Source of the DNA: Myrica gale
Lineage: Eukaryota; Streptophyta; Magnoliopsida; Fagales; Myricaceae
Length of the DNA: 64,000 nt
NCBI GenBank assembly: GCA_963930655.1
Contig: OZ005608.1
Location: 23,337,271 to 23,401,270 of the forward strand
Direction of reading: 5' to 3'
Both the position numbers and the translations under genes were made by a program. The notes below the pieces were generated by a model. It made no database searches and was not told the origin of the DNA. It saw only the letters and a program-made list of their open reading frames with translations. Positions 46,565 through 57,679 of the stretch are shown here, piece by piece. How positions within the stretch are numbered: position 1 is the stretch's first letter; every line of letters starts with the position of its first letter.

Positions 46565-49500
46565 ATGAGAGGTGCGAATGGAGATTCGAGGGCTGTAAAC
46601 AACGCTTTGGAGACTATAAGCGCTGCTGCTACTGCGATCGCATCGGCTGAGAATCGTATTCCTCAAGCCTCAGTTCAGGTAATAATCTTACCATGGTAAT
46701 CAATTTGTTTTCTTTTACCAATAAAAGTTTGCGTTTTTTTCTGTTTTAGTCGAAGTTATTTGAGATTCAAATGCAATTTTTTTAAAAAATATGTGTAACT
46801 TTGAGGTATGAGGTATGAGATATGAGATCTGTTTCATTTTGTTTTCTTGCATGGTTAACTTCGTTTTTTCTTTTTAAAGAAAAATGGTCTCGTAATGATT
46901 GTTAGAGATTTCAGACTTTTTTTTTTGGTTGGGGTTTCAGTTGATAATAATCACGAACTATTTAGTTGGATTTCCAGCAACACAGAAAAGCTGCGTTTTC
47001 GAGAGGAAAGAAAATTACGTAAATTCTGCTTTACAAAAGTTATGGAACTATTTCCTAAAGCGTGTTTCGAGATTCTTCGGTGTAGACTTGGAAGATTGAC
47101 TTTTTGATGAGGAGGTCTGCGGGTTTGGGTTGAGCTAGATGAGTTTCCGCAGCTTAAGAACTAGTTCAGATTTGGTACTTCACGAATGTGGAGGACTAGT
47201 TTGATGTATTGGGGTTTGTTAGAGAACGTCCCTGAGCTTAAAGAGTTTGTATAGTTGTTGTTCAATTACAAGAATTTATTTTCCACTGCTGGTAACTAAA
47301 AATGGAATTTTGCCCAGAGCATGAAATACGTTTCTGTAGAGGCAGAGCCACTATGGTGGTGGTTGTAATACAGAGACAAATACTGAAGAGTTGACAGGAA
47401 GGCCCTGATTTGCTTCTAGTTGCACCCATTTATAGGATCTACTCATTAAGGGAGAAGTTTGGGGCAGAATCAAGAAGTGGCTCTTCATATATTTCCTTTA
47501 TTTTATTAATTCATTATTATTAGTATTGTTGTAGATGAGGTTTGTTCAGTGTTATAGTGATAGGCTATAGCTTTTGGGCTAAAGTTTCTCCAGGTTTTGT
47601 AAGTAGGGGAGTTTTCGATGAAAGGTCCTTGATTGGAGTACTCTTGCAATAAAAATTTAAGCATGTGGATCGTGTGTATGGAATACATTTCTTTTGAAAT
47701 GAGTCATGGTGTGCAGGGTGGGGGGTTTGGTTGGTGTGCCGTAGTTATCACACAGGCCAACCTCCTGCATTAGGGGTTAGTTCCTGAGCGCACACATAAA
47801 ACCTGATGTTGAAGGTTAAAATGGTTTTTAATTTTTGGAGATGATAGGCTTTGGTGAATTTGCATATTCTCTAGTTAATGGCTGCTGTCATAGGAAGAAA
47901 ACGAGAAGCAAGTCCTAAATGCTTGCAAAACCCTACCAACAAATTCAGACTCGTTCTCAGAATAGATTGAATCTAACAGGCATGCATTTTGATCTCTGAC
48001 AATTTTAAGCTTTTCCTGTTCTACCCGTGGCTTTAAAATGCACCCGGCGGTTTTCAAAGTAGTGATTTTTCTTGTAGTACTGGAAGATAGGAAGGATAAT
48101 GTGCATCCCCATGAGATGTGTGCAATTGCTTACAAATCTTTACTCTTCAATTCACCCAAAGTTCTGCTATCTATAAAAATTACATGAAATGTCTTATTCT
48201 AATATCCTTCAGTTTCATGGTTCAAAGATAGACTCTGGATTTTATTTTAATTTCCCTTTGGGGTGGCTTAGTTTATGTATTCTAGAGGCTGGAACTTATT
48301 TAGAATCAGATATCATTTCAGTTGACACTAAGGGAATTACTGGCAATATTTTTTTCTTCTGAAGCAATTGTTTTCACTCATAATCTTTGGCCACATGCAG
48401 AAGAGAAGATGGGGCAGCTGGTGGAGCATATATTGGTGCTTTGGATCTCAAAGTCCTAAAAAGCGGATAGGACATGCTGTCGTTCCTGAAACAACACCGT
48501 CAGGAACTAATGTTTCTGCATCTGAAAATATTATCCAAGCACCTACAGCAGTACTTCCGTTTGTTGCCCCTCCCTCCTCTCCAGCATCTTTCCTTCAATC
48601 AGAACCCCCTTCTGCTACACAATCACCAGTGGGTTTATTGTCACTTACCTCTATTTCTGCAAGTATGTACTCCCCCGGGGGTCCTTCCTCAATTTTTGCA
48701 ATAGGCCCTTACGCCCATGAAACCCAGTTAGTCTCACCACCTGTTTTCTCAACCTTCACCACAGAACCATCAACTGCTCCTTTCACTCCGCCTCCGGAGT
48801 CAGTGCACTTGACTACACCTTCCTCACCTGAGGTGCCATTTGCTCAGCTTCTTGACCCCAATTTTGGGAATGGTGAGGCTTGTAAAAAATTCCCATTATC
48901 CCAATGGGAATTCCAGTCTTATCAACTTCACCCTGGAAGCCCAGTTGGTCAGTTAATATCTCCAAGCTCTGGCATCTCAGGTTCAGGTACCTCATCTCCT
49001 TTCCCAGACCATGAAATTTCTGCCGGTGGTCCCCATTTTCTCGAGTTTCGAACAGGTGACCCTCCCAAGCTCTTGAGCCTCTATAAGCTGCCCACTCGTG
49101 AATGCAAATCAAATCAAGGTTCTGGTTCATTGACACCAGATGCTGTAAGGCCCACACCTCGCAATGGTTTTCTTCTAAATGGCCAGATTTCTGAAGTTTT
49201 TGCACGCTGGCATCCAGACAATGGAAGGCGGGTTGATGAGGTTGCTGTCAACCGTAGGGTCTCGTTTGAGTTAAATGCCGAAGATGATGGAAGATGTGTT
49301 CATAAGAAGCCCTTGCCATTGGCTGAGGCCATATCTGAGTCTCTAAAAGATGTAAAAAACGCTGAAAGACAAAATCCTACTGAAATGGATAACTGTGATG
49401 TGTGCCGTGTTGGTGAGACCTCCAATGCTGCACCAGAGAAATCTCCCGATGATGGGGAGGAGGCAGAGCACCACCAGAAGCATCGGTCCATCACTCTTGG

Positions 49501-49660
49501 CTCTGCTAAAGAATTCAATTTTGACCATACTGATGGAGGAGACTCGTGTAGGCCAAATGTTGGCTCCGACTGGTGGGCAAACGAGAAGGTTGTTGGGAAT
49601 GAGGGTGTACCGACAAAGAATTGGTCTTTCTTCCCAATGATACAGCCAGGTGTGAGCTAA
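46565..49660 (+). CDS. Hydroxyproline-rich glycoprotein-family protein (At5g52430-like)
   Basis: Two exons, 46565-46678 and 48401-49660, joined in phase 0 (CAG/gtaata, acatgcag) give about 457 residues. Exon 1 encodes MRGANGDSRAVNNALETISA to AENRIPQASVQ. Exon 2 starts KRRWGSWWSIYWCFGSQ, then a Pro/Ser/Thr-rich stretch, then blocks typical of this plant family: SSPEVPFAQLLDPNF, YQLHPGSPVGQLISP, GTSSPFPDHE, SLTPDAVRPTPRNGFLL and a final WSFFPMIQPGVS. There is no signal peptide or membrane segment, so despite the family name a wall role is doubtful. The biochemical role is unknown. The continuous frame beginning at 48368 includes intron sequence before the acceptor. The 1.7-kb intron holds nothing recognisable. 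Confidence 0.85.
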
Positions 49661-50256
49661 CTGACTAGTATACTGTATACATCTTGATAGATGCCTCCAT
49701 GTTCATGGAGATGGCAAGAATTGGCCGCATGACATTGGATTGCAGACAAGTTGGTAGCAACCCAGCCTTAGAATTTGCCGAATCGAATTGTAGAGAAGTT
49801 TCAGATTTTAGTCGAAGATATACGACATGACTGACCCAGGTATGGAGGCCTTTTGTAGTTCCTGGCCTGAAGACAGGCATACGTTGTCAAGACCTGTATG
49901 GATAATGTATATATATTTGTAATTTTGCAGTGCTTGAGGCCGAAACAAAATTTGGCAGCTGCCTTTAGTTGTCTGTGTCATCGGCCTTTTCATATGTAGT
50001 ATAAATGGCAATATAACAGTTATAATGGTAGTGATAATATAGTAACAGTGCTCTTAGTGATGAATTTTGATTTCTGAAGTATGTTTTTCTTGTCAATACA
50101 GCTTGTATGAAATCCATTGGAATGCTTCTTTAGTATTAGTATTTTTTTTTAACAAGGTGAAGCGCGGGGAATTCCGACAACACATGACTCGAGAAGTGGC
50201 ACACTCAACCTGAGGATGCGTGACAATTTAGGGGGGAGGAAGATTCATCTAAATAT

Positions 50257-50393
50257 GATTCAGATTTACTCCCCAGTACAAATTTGGGTTCAAATTTGGG
50301 GAACACGGCAGCTTTTACCCCAGATGCTGTAAGACCCAGATCCTTCTTTGGTTTTCTCATCCTGCAAGCAAAGAATTGGACTGGAGATGCCAT
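50257..50393 (+). pseudogene. Fragment resembling the 3' part of the neighbouring gene
   Basis: Reads SDLLPSTNLGSNLGN then TAAFTPDAVRPRSFFGFLIL, echoing the SGSLTPDAVRPTPRNGFLL block of the gene ending at 49660. The shared bases ccagatgctgtaagrccc are nearly identical to 49136-49154. Only this short block is recognisable, without exon borders or a start, so it is a partial duplicate of that gene or of a paralogue. Confidence 0.5.
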
Positions 50394-51056
50394 TTGTCAA
50401 TTTTCCATGCGTCGATTGGGACCACGTGTTGCTATGCCATTTGTCTTCCTTCAGACATGAGACAACCTCATGCCTCTGCCCATCTGTTGAGTGTATTGTG
50501 GAACTACTCGGAAACTGTACAATTATTGGTTTCTAGATTAAAATTAATAATATTACATAATTCTTTTCAAATTGTAAGAAATAACAAAACCCACGACTCC
50601 AACTCCAAGCACGCCCAGGGAAAGGATTCCGCAGTCCACTGCCGCCCGTCCAGGGTTTTTCTTTTGGTCAAGCCTGTTTAGGTTTCAGACTTTAGCCCTC
50701 GCCTAGTGAATCTGCCAAATATTTTTGGTCCATCATGGACGGCAATTAGCTTGTAGTGAGTTGAAAAATTTTCCGACTTTTCTTTAAATAAAATACCCAT
50801 GTGATCCATTCCCTCTACCCTCTGGATGACATGAGCCTCAACGTCCGCCCTTCTTGACTTCCAGAACCTTGGGGCACCCACGGGCCCCACCAACACCGCC
50901 GAGGGTTCTGCTTTATATAGTTGCCATCTGGTGTCTTTCTCAGTCAACATATTTTCCCCACTCGACAAATTCCTGGTGCATTTCTCTCTGCTAAAATTTC
51001 ATCTGTTCTCAGTTTCCAGGGCTTCTTTCCTGTGGTAGTGCGGGGGATATTGGAAT

Positions 51057-52451
51057 ATGCCACCTTTCGTGGGCTCTTTGCCGAACGGGACTGGCCTAAC
51101 CAAACCGGAGTCTAACATAGTCACCCTCGATGTGGGTGGTCAGATCTTCCAGACCACCAAGCAAACCCTATCCCTTGCCGGCTCAGAGTCCCTGTTTTCT
51201 AGAGTTTTCGACTCGCAATCCGGCGCACCGTTCATCGACCGAGACCCGGAGCTCTTCTCAATCCTCCTTTCGCTTCTCCGAACTGGTAATCTTCCGTCCA
51301 AAGCCAAGGCTTTCGACATCCAAGACCTGATTTCTGAATCCGAGTTCTATGGCATCGAACCCCTTTTGCTGAATTCGCTCTCGAACCCGTCTCAGTTTGA
51401 CGCGTTTAACCTGGAGAAGTCGCTGGTTCTGGCGCTTAATGGCCGCGATTCGCCGTCCGCGATCGCTACGACGCCGTGTGGGTCAATGCACGTGGCGCAC
51501 GGCAGCAAGATCACCTCGTTTGATTGGTCGTTGAGGAGGAAGTCAACAATTCTGACCCAATTCTCGGCGGTTGATTCTTTGCTGGCGATATCGCCGTCCG
51601 TGGCGGCCGCCGGGGCTACCGATTTCTCGGGACTTCAAATTCTTGATCTTCAAAAGGGGTCAGTGAGAGAGAGCTTGAATTGGGAGAATATGACGAGGTC
51701 TAGTTCGACGGTGCAAGCAATCGGGTCCTCGCCGGAGTTCATATTCGCTAGTTTCGAATCAGGTCGCCGGAATTCGAATTCGATTATGGTTTATGATTTG
51801 CAGAGTTTCAGTCCGGTGACTGAGATTGGTCAAAATGAGATTTATGGTGCTGATATTGACTCTGCATTCCCCGCCACAAAGTTGAATTGGGTTTCGTGTT
51901 ATAGCTTGTTAATGGCATCTGGGTCTCACAGTGGGCCTTCAGGGGTATTGGGTAGCATAAAATTCTGGGATATAAGGTCGGGTAACGTAGTTTGGGAGCT
52001 TAAGGAGCAGCTTGATTGTTTTTCAGATGTGACGGTTTCGGATAATTTGCCAGGGATTTTCAAGGTTGGTGTGAACACTAGTGAGGTGTTCTTCGCGGAT
52101 TTGCGTAATTTTGGAGCTGAAAATCCATGGGTTTGTCTTGGGGATAAGAGAAAAGTGGTGAATGGGGGGAAGAAGGAAGGTGTTGGGTGCAAGATTGAGA
52201 GTCATGGGAATCAAGTGTTTTGCACAAAGGGAGGGAATCTAGAGCTCTGGAGCGAGGTAGTATTGAGCTCTTCAAAGAAGAGTGGAGATGGGTCTGGGAA
52301 CAGGGTTTTTAGGAAGAACTTTTTGGGGAGAGTGAACGACATGGGAGGTTCCAAGATAACCAACTTGGCTTTTGGAGGGAACAAGATGTTTGTGACCAGA
52401 AAGGATCAGCAAAATGTTGAGGTGTGGCAGAGTTCGGGGAGGGGATTTTGA
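51057..52451 (+). CDS. BTB/POZ (T1-type) protein with beta-propeller-like C-terminus
   Basis: An intronless gene of 464 residues. The first ATG (atATGccacctttcg) is just before the family start MPPFVGSLPNGTGL. Residues about 20-115 form a T1/KCTD-type BTB fold (NIVTLDVGGQIFQTTKQTLS, FIDRDPELFSILLSLLRTG, YGIEPLL). The rest is WD40/YVTN-like, with a clear GSIKFWDIRSGNVVWEL blade and further strands to NVEVWQSSGRGF. The architecture matches plant BTB/POZ proteins such as At5g41330. KCTD-type BTB proteins often serve as CUL3 ubiquitin-ligase adaptors, and the propeller would bind the partner; both are inferred. The gene's GC content is above its surroundings. Confidence 0.88.
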   Translation: MPPFVGSLPNGTGLTKPESNIVTLDVGGQIFQTTKQTLSLAGSESLFSRVFDSQSGAPFIDRDPELFSILLSLLRTGNLPSKAKAFDIQDLISESEFYGIEPLLLNSLSNPSQFDAFNLEKSLVLALNGRDSPSAIATTPCGSMHVAHGSKITSFDWSLRRKSTILTQFSAVDSLLAISPSVAAAGATDFSGLQILDLQKGSVRESLNWENMTRSSSTVQAIGSSPEFIFASFESGRRNSNSIMVYDLQSFSPVTEIGQNEIYGADIDSAFPATKLNWVSCYSLLMASGSHSGPSGVLGSIKFWDIRSGNVVWELKEQLDCFSDVTVSDNLPGIFKVGVNTSEVFFADLRNFGAENPWVCLGDKRKVVNGGKKEGVGCKIESHGNQVFCTKGGNLELWSEVVLSSSKKSGDGSGNRVFRKNFLGRVNDMGGSKITNLAFGGNKMFVTRKDQQNVEVWQSSGRGF

Positions 52452-53228
52452 TCTGAAAGGGATCAATTGGGATTAGTAGATGGGTTTCTCTGAAACCAGT
52501 CAGAATCTTTCTTTTGTCCCTGTAAATTATTTCATTGTTTGATTCACTGTGTACTTCATGGACGTCTATTTCTTTGGATACTGAAAATGAGATCAACTCT
52601 ATGTACTTTTTTATCTTTGCTCTGCCTTCTAAAGTTAGTCTGCTTTTTGATATCATCAATGAAAAGGTGCAAGATTTGGTGGCTTATGAACCAACGGGAA
52701 TGAAACTGGTTATATTTGGTTATGCTAGGCAATATCAAGACTGCTTTTTTCTACCGACGTCCTCTGTGCCTGGGTGGTACGTGGGTATTCAGGTCCCAAC
52801 AGGTCAGAGTTTCGATCGTTGGTAGAGGGAGAAGAAGAGAGAGAAGACTGCTTCTTTATAATTTTTTTCTTAGCATATGAAATTTTGTTCGACAGAGTGC
52901 ACTAAAATTATTTCATTGTGCTCCTTTTTTGTGATAACTGGCCTTACATTTCGGTATGTGTATGTGCTGATATTGCTATGGAGAGCTGTATGTATCGATT
53001 CCTCCATCAAATTTCCTTTTTTGCTCGTCTCACTTTTGGACCCCTGTTCTGCTCAGATGTTGCTTTGTTTTACTAACTACATTCACAAGGACAGGCCTTT
53101 AAATTCTGTTGTCGATCCTTTGTATATCTTTAAATTTATTTTACTGTCGGATTGACTTTCTAATATTTTAATATACGAGAAAGGTTTACGTAAACTGAAC
53201 GGCATATCTACCTAAGCTGAATGTGATA
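52452..53228. other. 3' flank of the BTB gene
   Basis: Probable 3' UTR and spacer, with no coding-like frame, ending at the target duplication of the retroposon. Confidence 0.4.
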
Positions 53229-53241
53229 TGAGAGTTCTGTT

Positions 53242-55172
53242 TTTTTTTTCTTTAAAAAAAACTACAAGCTACAACGGTTAGAAAACAAATGGCAGGATCC
53301 CAAAATAGGATTGGAGAAACCACTATATGCTATATGCAAAGCAGTGAGAGCGGTACCGGACACAGTAAACAAAGCTACCAAGATCTAGACAAAGCCAGTA
53401 GATAAGCGCCAAAACCTACGCATAGCAAGCCCCAGCAGAGGATCGGAAAAGATCCACAAGGGATCGAAAAAAACACACTGAGGAGCCGGACAACAAAGGC
53501 CAAACAAGGTCAACAACAAGAAAAAACAAAACACAACAAAACAAAAACCAACAAAAAACCAAAACGAGAGACGGAATCAAGGATCCAACAGACGAGCATA
53601 GAGGCCACAAACAGCAACTGGGTGGCGTTGGGCTCGCCAAAGGACGCAGAAGCCACTCAAGAGGCGCGTGATCGCTAAGACCGCCGGGAACAGTGTCGAA
53701 AATGAAACTCAGGGTCAACCGCGTGCGGCGCATGTGAAAGGATCCCCAGTGATGACATGGGCGGTGACAGCCATGCATGGGAGGATAGGTGCCGAGATGA
53801 GGCACCAATGTCACCCATGGGCAACCTTGACAAGTCCACAGCCCGCGCGACGACAACACCACAGTCATGCCATGGCATTAGTGCGTGCGCGTGCAAGCTA
53901 GGCGCCCCAACGCTCCTGACAAGGCTTAGCGCCTCACCAACGCTCATGCCTGGCATGTCAGCCAGCCGACCGCAGATATGCCCTGACAGCACATGGTCTT
54001 GCCATGACATGGCGCCACAGCAAGTCCTTGGCCACCAGCCAAGCCATGCAGCCACAACAGGCCAGTAGACAAAGGAGTGTCATGACACAGGATGACCACC
54101 ACCACCACCCCTACCGGTACTAGGTGGGGAATGGAAGAGGAAGGTCTGGGGACCCGGAGGAGCATCACCACCCATGGTGGTGCAAGCGGCGGCGCCGCTG
54201 ACGTGGACGGCGGCGGATGACGGCGAGATTCTGGATTGATGGAGGTATCTTAGAGATTAGTTTCATTTCTTGTTATGATTGAATAAATCATATCTTCTAG
54301 ATTTAGGGATCATTTCCTAAACTCTAGAAAATTCATTTCCTTTATGTTTATGTTGAATTAGACATGTAATATCAAATCTCCTTGATTCAAGGGATTTGAT
54401 TTAGATTTGATTGTGATCGAGTCAATTAGGGATTGTAAGCACCTAAGGATGTCTATATAAACACCCTTAGGTGCATTAGAGTTAGACATTCAGAATAGAG
54501 AGAATAGTAGAGCCTTAGTGCTTTTGGGGTGAGATTTGGTCGAGCATAGACAAGTATATGCTAAGTCGGTTTCAAGGCTAATAACCTTGTTACTTGGGAT
54601 TCATTCTAGGCTAATAACCTAGATTGGGTACCCATTCTTGGGCTAATTAACCCTTGGTCGGGATTGTTCTTGTTCTTATGGTCTTTGGGCTAATTAACCA
54701 TTAACCATGTTCTTCGTGTTCATCAATGAACATCTCGAGTGTTAGATTCTATATAAACAGCTCGTGTGTTACAGATAACGGTTTAGGAGGATCGATTGGG
54801 GTGATCGGGTTCGAATCACTTGGTGAGAATTGACGTTGTTATGGTGGCCTAGACCGGGATCCCTAACAGTATGACTCGCCACGCGCCTACCAGATGAGAC
54901 CGAACTGGTGCGGTGGGGCTCGTGGGAGGAGCAGACAACATCTAGCATGGCTGTGTCCGCCGATGACGCACAGGATCACTGGGATCTAACCGCCAAGATT
55001 CCGAACAAAAGGGAAACCAGGAAAAGGGAGGGAGAGAAGGAGAGAGAAGAGAGGGGGCAGTGGGAGAGCTTGGTCGGAAACAATGGAGAAGAAAGTGACT
55101 AGTGTTAGGTGAGAGGAAAGTTTTAGAGAGAGATCTAGAATCTAGAACACGATGTTTCAATAGAGAATCATC
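53242..55172 (-). mobile_element. Retroposon on the minus strand with 13-bp target duplication
   Basis: TGAGAGTTCTGTT occurs at 53229-53241 and 55173-55185. Directly after the left copy comes a T-run (tttttttttctttaaaaaaa), the complement of a poly-A tail, so the element reads right to left. Its 5' part is a CT-rich leader (complement of 54.9-55.17 kb), and the rest is GC-rich with minus-strand open frames of 126 and 150 codons lacking a recognisable domain. No reverse transcriptase is visible, so it is a non-autonomous LINE-like element or an internally deleted LINE. It is interrupted by the block at 54238-54868. Confidence 0.7.
54238..54868 (+). mobile_element. LTR-like block nested in the retroposon
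   Basis: Begins TGATGGAGGTATC and ends CCCTAACA, with a TATA box (gtctatataaacaccctt) about 210 bases in and downstream repeats of ggctaataacct and gggctaattaacc. Composition changes sharply from the GC-rich host at both edges. The shape is that of a solo LTR of about 630 bp, but I could not find matching flanking duplications, so the exact ends are uncertain. Confidence 0.5.
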
Positions 55173-56360
55173 TGAGAGTTCTGTTCAAGTAAAAGCGTGG
55201 ATTACTCAACGACTCTGTTATTATTGATCACTTTAGTTCTCTTTGTTTCCTCGATTCAGCTTAAGCTTACACTCGCAGTGCCTCCCTTCTCCTTCCTTTT
55301 TCGGTTTTGGGCTGTAAATTGTAATGCGTTCAAACATTATTGCCTTACTACAGCTGTCATGGTTGCTTGTGAACCGACCGCCGGCAAACCTGGGCATGGA
55401 ATTGCATGTTGTTTTGATACATTCATATCCTACTTGGGACCTTTTAGAGCAAGATGCCTTGCAATCATGGCTAATCCCTATTGGGAACTCGAGGGATCTT
55501 TTTCAGGACATATCTGTAACTGTGTGCGGACGCTGGCAGACATGCACACACAACCCAAAGGGAGCAGGAACTGCTGGATCAAATATGGAAAATTGCATAG
55601 TAATTGCCAAAACTATACCAAAAATGTGGGTTCCGACAGGTACACAGCTTTTATACTTGCAACTGATGTGGGAATAAGTCATTGGAAATTGAGGTAGCTT
55701 AACTATACATCTACTTTGAGCTCCAGTGCCTGCAGATTAATTGTCAGGTAAATCTATTCATCCAATGCTAATGGTGGAATTACATGCATATGCTTTGAAT
55801 ATCCTCTTCTTTATCTTTTATATATATTTACTTATTTTATAGTTCTTTTGGGGGCAGTGCACAAGTGATTTGTTGTGATCATTATTGCAGTCTTTCACGA
55901 GACAAACAGGACAATTTAATTCACTGAGCCGTCCAATCTCCTACCAACACCTTAATCACTACCAATTTCTTTGGAGGTTTCATTATCATCATTCATAATT
56001 GCATTAAAAATGTCAATAGGAGCCGATAAAGTGGTTACTCCCAAGTGTATGAAAGTGTCTACTCAGGTTGATTGATGGCTATGCCTCATGTTTTAGAAGT
56101 CTAGATCAGGAGACAATCCCCATCGTAAGCTACATCCAGTGTAGTGTAGGGGTGGGTTCATGACCATAATTAGGCTGCAACTTGAAATCCAACTATTCCG
56201 TCAGGTACTTAAATTTGATCAACAAGCTTACCCAACTCCCCATTTCCACAAAGAAAAAGCACCCCAAAAAGGAGTGACCCGGAATAAAGGTGAAAAATTG
56301 ACCATTTTTGTAGTTTCAGTTAGTTGAGTGATGTTACCTCGCAAAAAAACAATTGTTAAA

Positions 56361-56619
56361 ATTTGGGAAAATTTAACAGGAACAGATTGTAATTTTACAG
56401 AGGTTTTTGTAAAAAAGTTGGTTAAATTTTTTAAATATATTTAATTATAAATTAATTTTGCTTGCATTTATATAAAGGTGTACATAAATATAATTTGATA
56501 GAATTTTGTAACAAAATAAATATTAAAGTTTGGTGAAAAAGATTATATATAGAAAAATTGATAAATTTTTTTAAAAAATATATTAAAATTTGTGTGAAAA
56601 GTTGTTAAAGGGGATTTGT
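56361..56619. mobile_element. MITE, diverged
   Basis: Interior features of the GTTCGT family (aggaacagattgtaattt, tttggtgaaaaagattatat, gtgtgaaaagttgttaaag) without well-preserved ends. Confidence 0.35.
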
Positions 56620-57172
56620 TTTTTTTTTTTGAAAATTAGACATTACGTTGTGATTTGTTTTCTATTTTGGAAAATATTTACTCAAAGGGTGAATTTTTTT
56701 TCTCATTCGAATATCACCTAAGTTTTGGCATATGAATAATGCGTATGCAAATATCCATTATACCCTAATATTCTTAAATACCACAAAGGAGATAACTAAG
56801 AGGACTGAGGCATGTCAGGTGCCTTGAAGGAAGTTGGGAATAAAAATGGTAGGATTCACTTAGACTGGAGACTACTGGGCCTTAACATTAAGAGGTAAGA
56901 GCTAGTCCTTCTTCCCTGTCCCTAGACTGGCAAGTTTGCCATCACCGACAGCCCAGGAGGGGAAACTGAGGAAGTAGATAACAGATACAAGGCTATGGAG
57001 GTCCCAATACCTCCAAAGGTGTATATCAAAAGTACAGTACAGACCATCTATGGTTTACCCGTGTCGGCAGTGTATGAAGTTTAATAAACAGAAAAAAGAG
57101 AAATTGATGGATGTAACTTTTCTGTTGCAGGGAACAAGGGCAATTTGGACACACATAGTTCAGATTGACTTG

Positions 57173-57679
57173 GGTTATGTTCTGTTTGAAGGTTTTTGTA
57201 GGATTGTGAGTGTTTTGAGAATTTTTAGATGATGTTAGAGTTGTATTGGTGTTTGTGTAGAAGTTGAGGTGTAAAAAAATTAATGATAATGTTTAAAGTT
57301 TTTTTTTATATTTCGAATTTATTAATTTTTTTATTAAATATTTAAAAGGTATTTAAAAAAATAAAAAAACGACAAAATTCGGCAACGGAAGGCAACTGGC
57401 GCAGGGGACAAGACAAGGACATGGCAGGCGACAAGGCAGCTTTGCTGCAGGCCGGATGCAGGGAGGGGGAAAATGACCAAATCGTCCTTCATAACCTCAT
57501 TTTACCCTTAGGTTTTTCTGCTCTTTTCGTTTTGCTGGAGGGGTTTTTAGTCGTTAAACATCAATTTCTGCAGGGCATAATTGAAAAGTTTCCAGCCGAA
57601 TCCTTAACTAAAGCTACTCATTGCCGAACATGAACGAATTAGGATTCGAATCCTACAATAATTCACAAAACGAACATGA
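57173..57679. mobile_element. GTTCGT-family element carrying unrelated internal sequence
   Basis: TTATGTTCTGTTTGAAGG plus ttttgtaggattgtgag at the left and gattcgaatcctacaataat plus tcacaaaACGAACATGA at the right are inverted. The 507-bp length is nearly double that of the relatives. The extra ~270 bp (about 57370-57640) is GC-richer, including GGCAGCTTTGCTGCAGGCC, and looks like an insertion or captured sequence. Confidence 0.6.

Noticed and set aside
48368-48400. Start of the hydroxyproline-rich protein at 48368
   Set aside because: The stretch before 48401 is intron ending in acatgcag. Exon 1 at 46565 joins in phase and gives the family N-terminus.
53416-54171. Minus-strand frames of 126 and 150 codons in the GC-rich retroposon
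   Set aside because: No known domain, low-complexity Cys/Trp/Leu composition, and interrupted relative to one another; not reported as genes.
54238-54868. Cassandra-type TRIM with embedded 5S rRNA sequence
   Set aside because: I looked for a 5S-like stretch in the LTR-like block because of its size and TATA box, but none of the 5S internal promoter motifs is present.
55197-55697. 166-codon frame with an apparent signal peptide
   Set aside because: Begins at GTG. The hydrophobic start is composition-driven, and a second frame across the same bases looks more protein-like. No support for a secreted protein.
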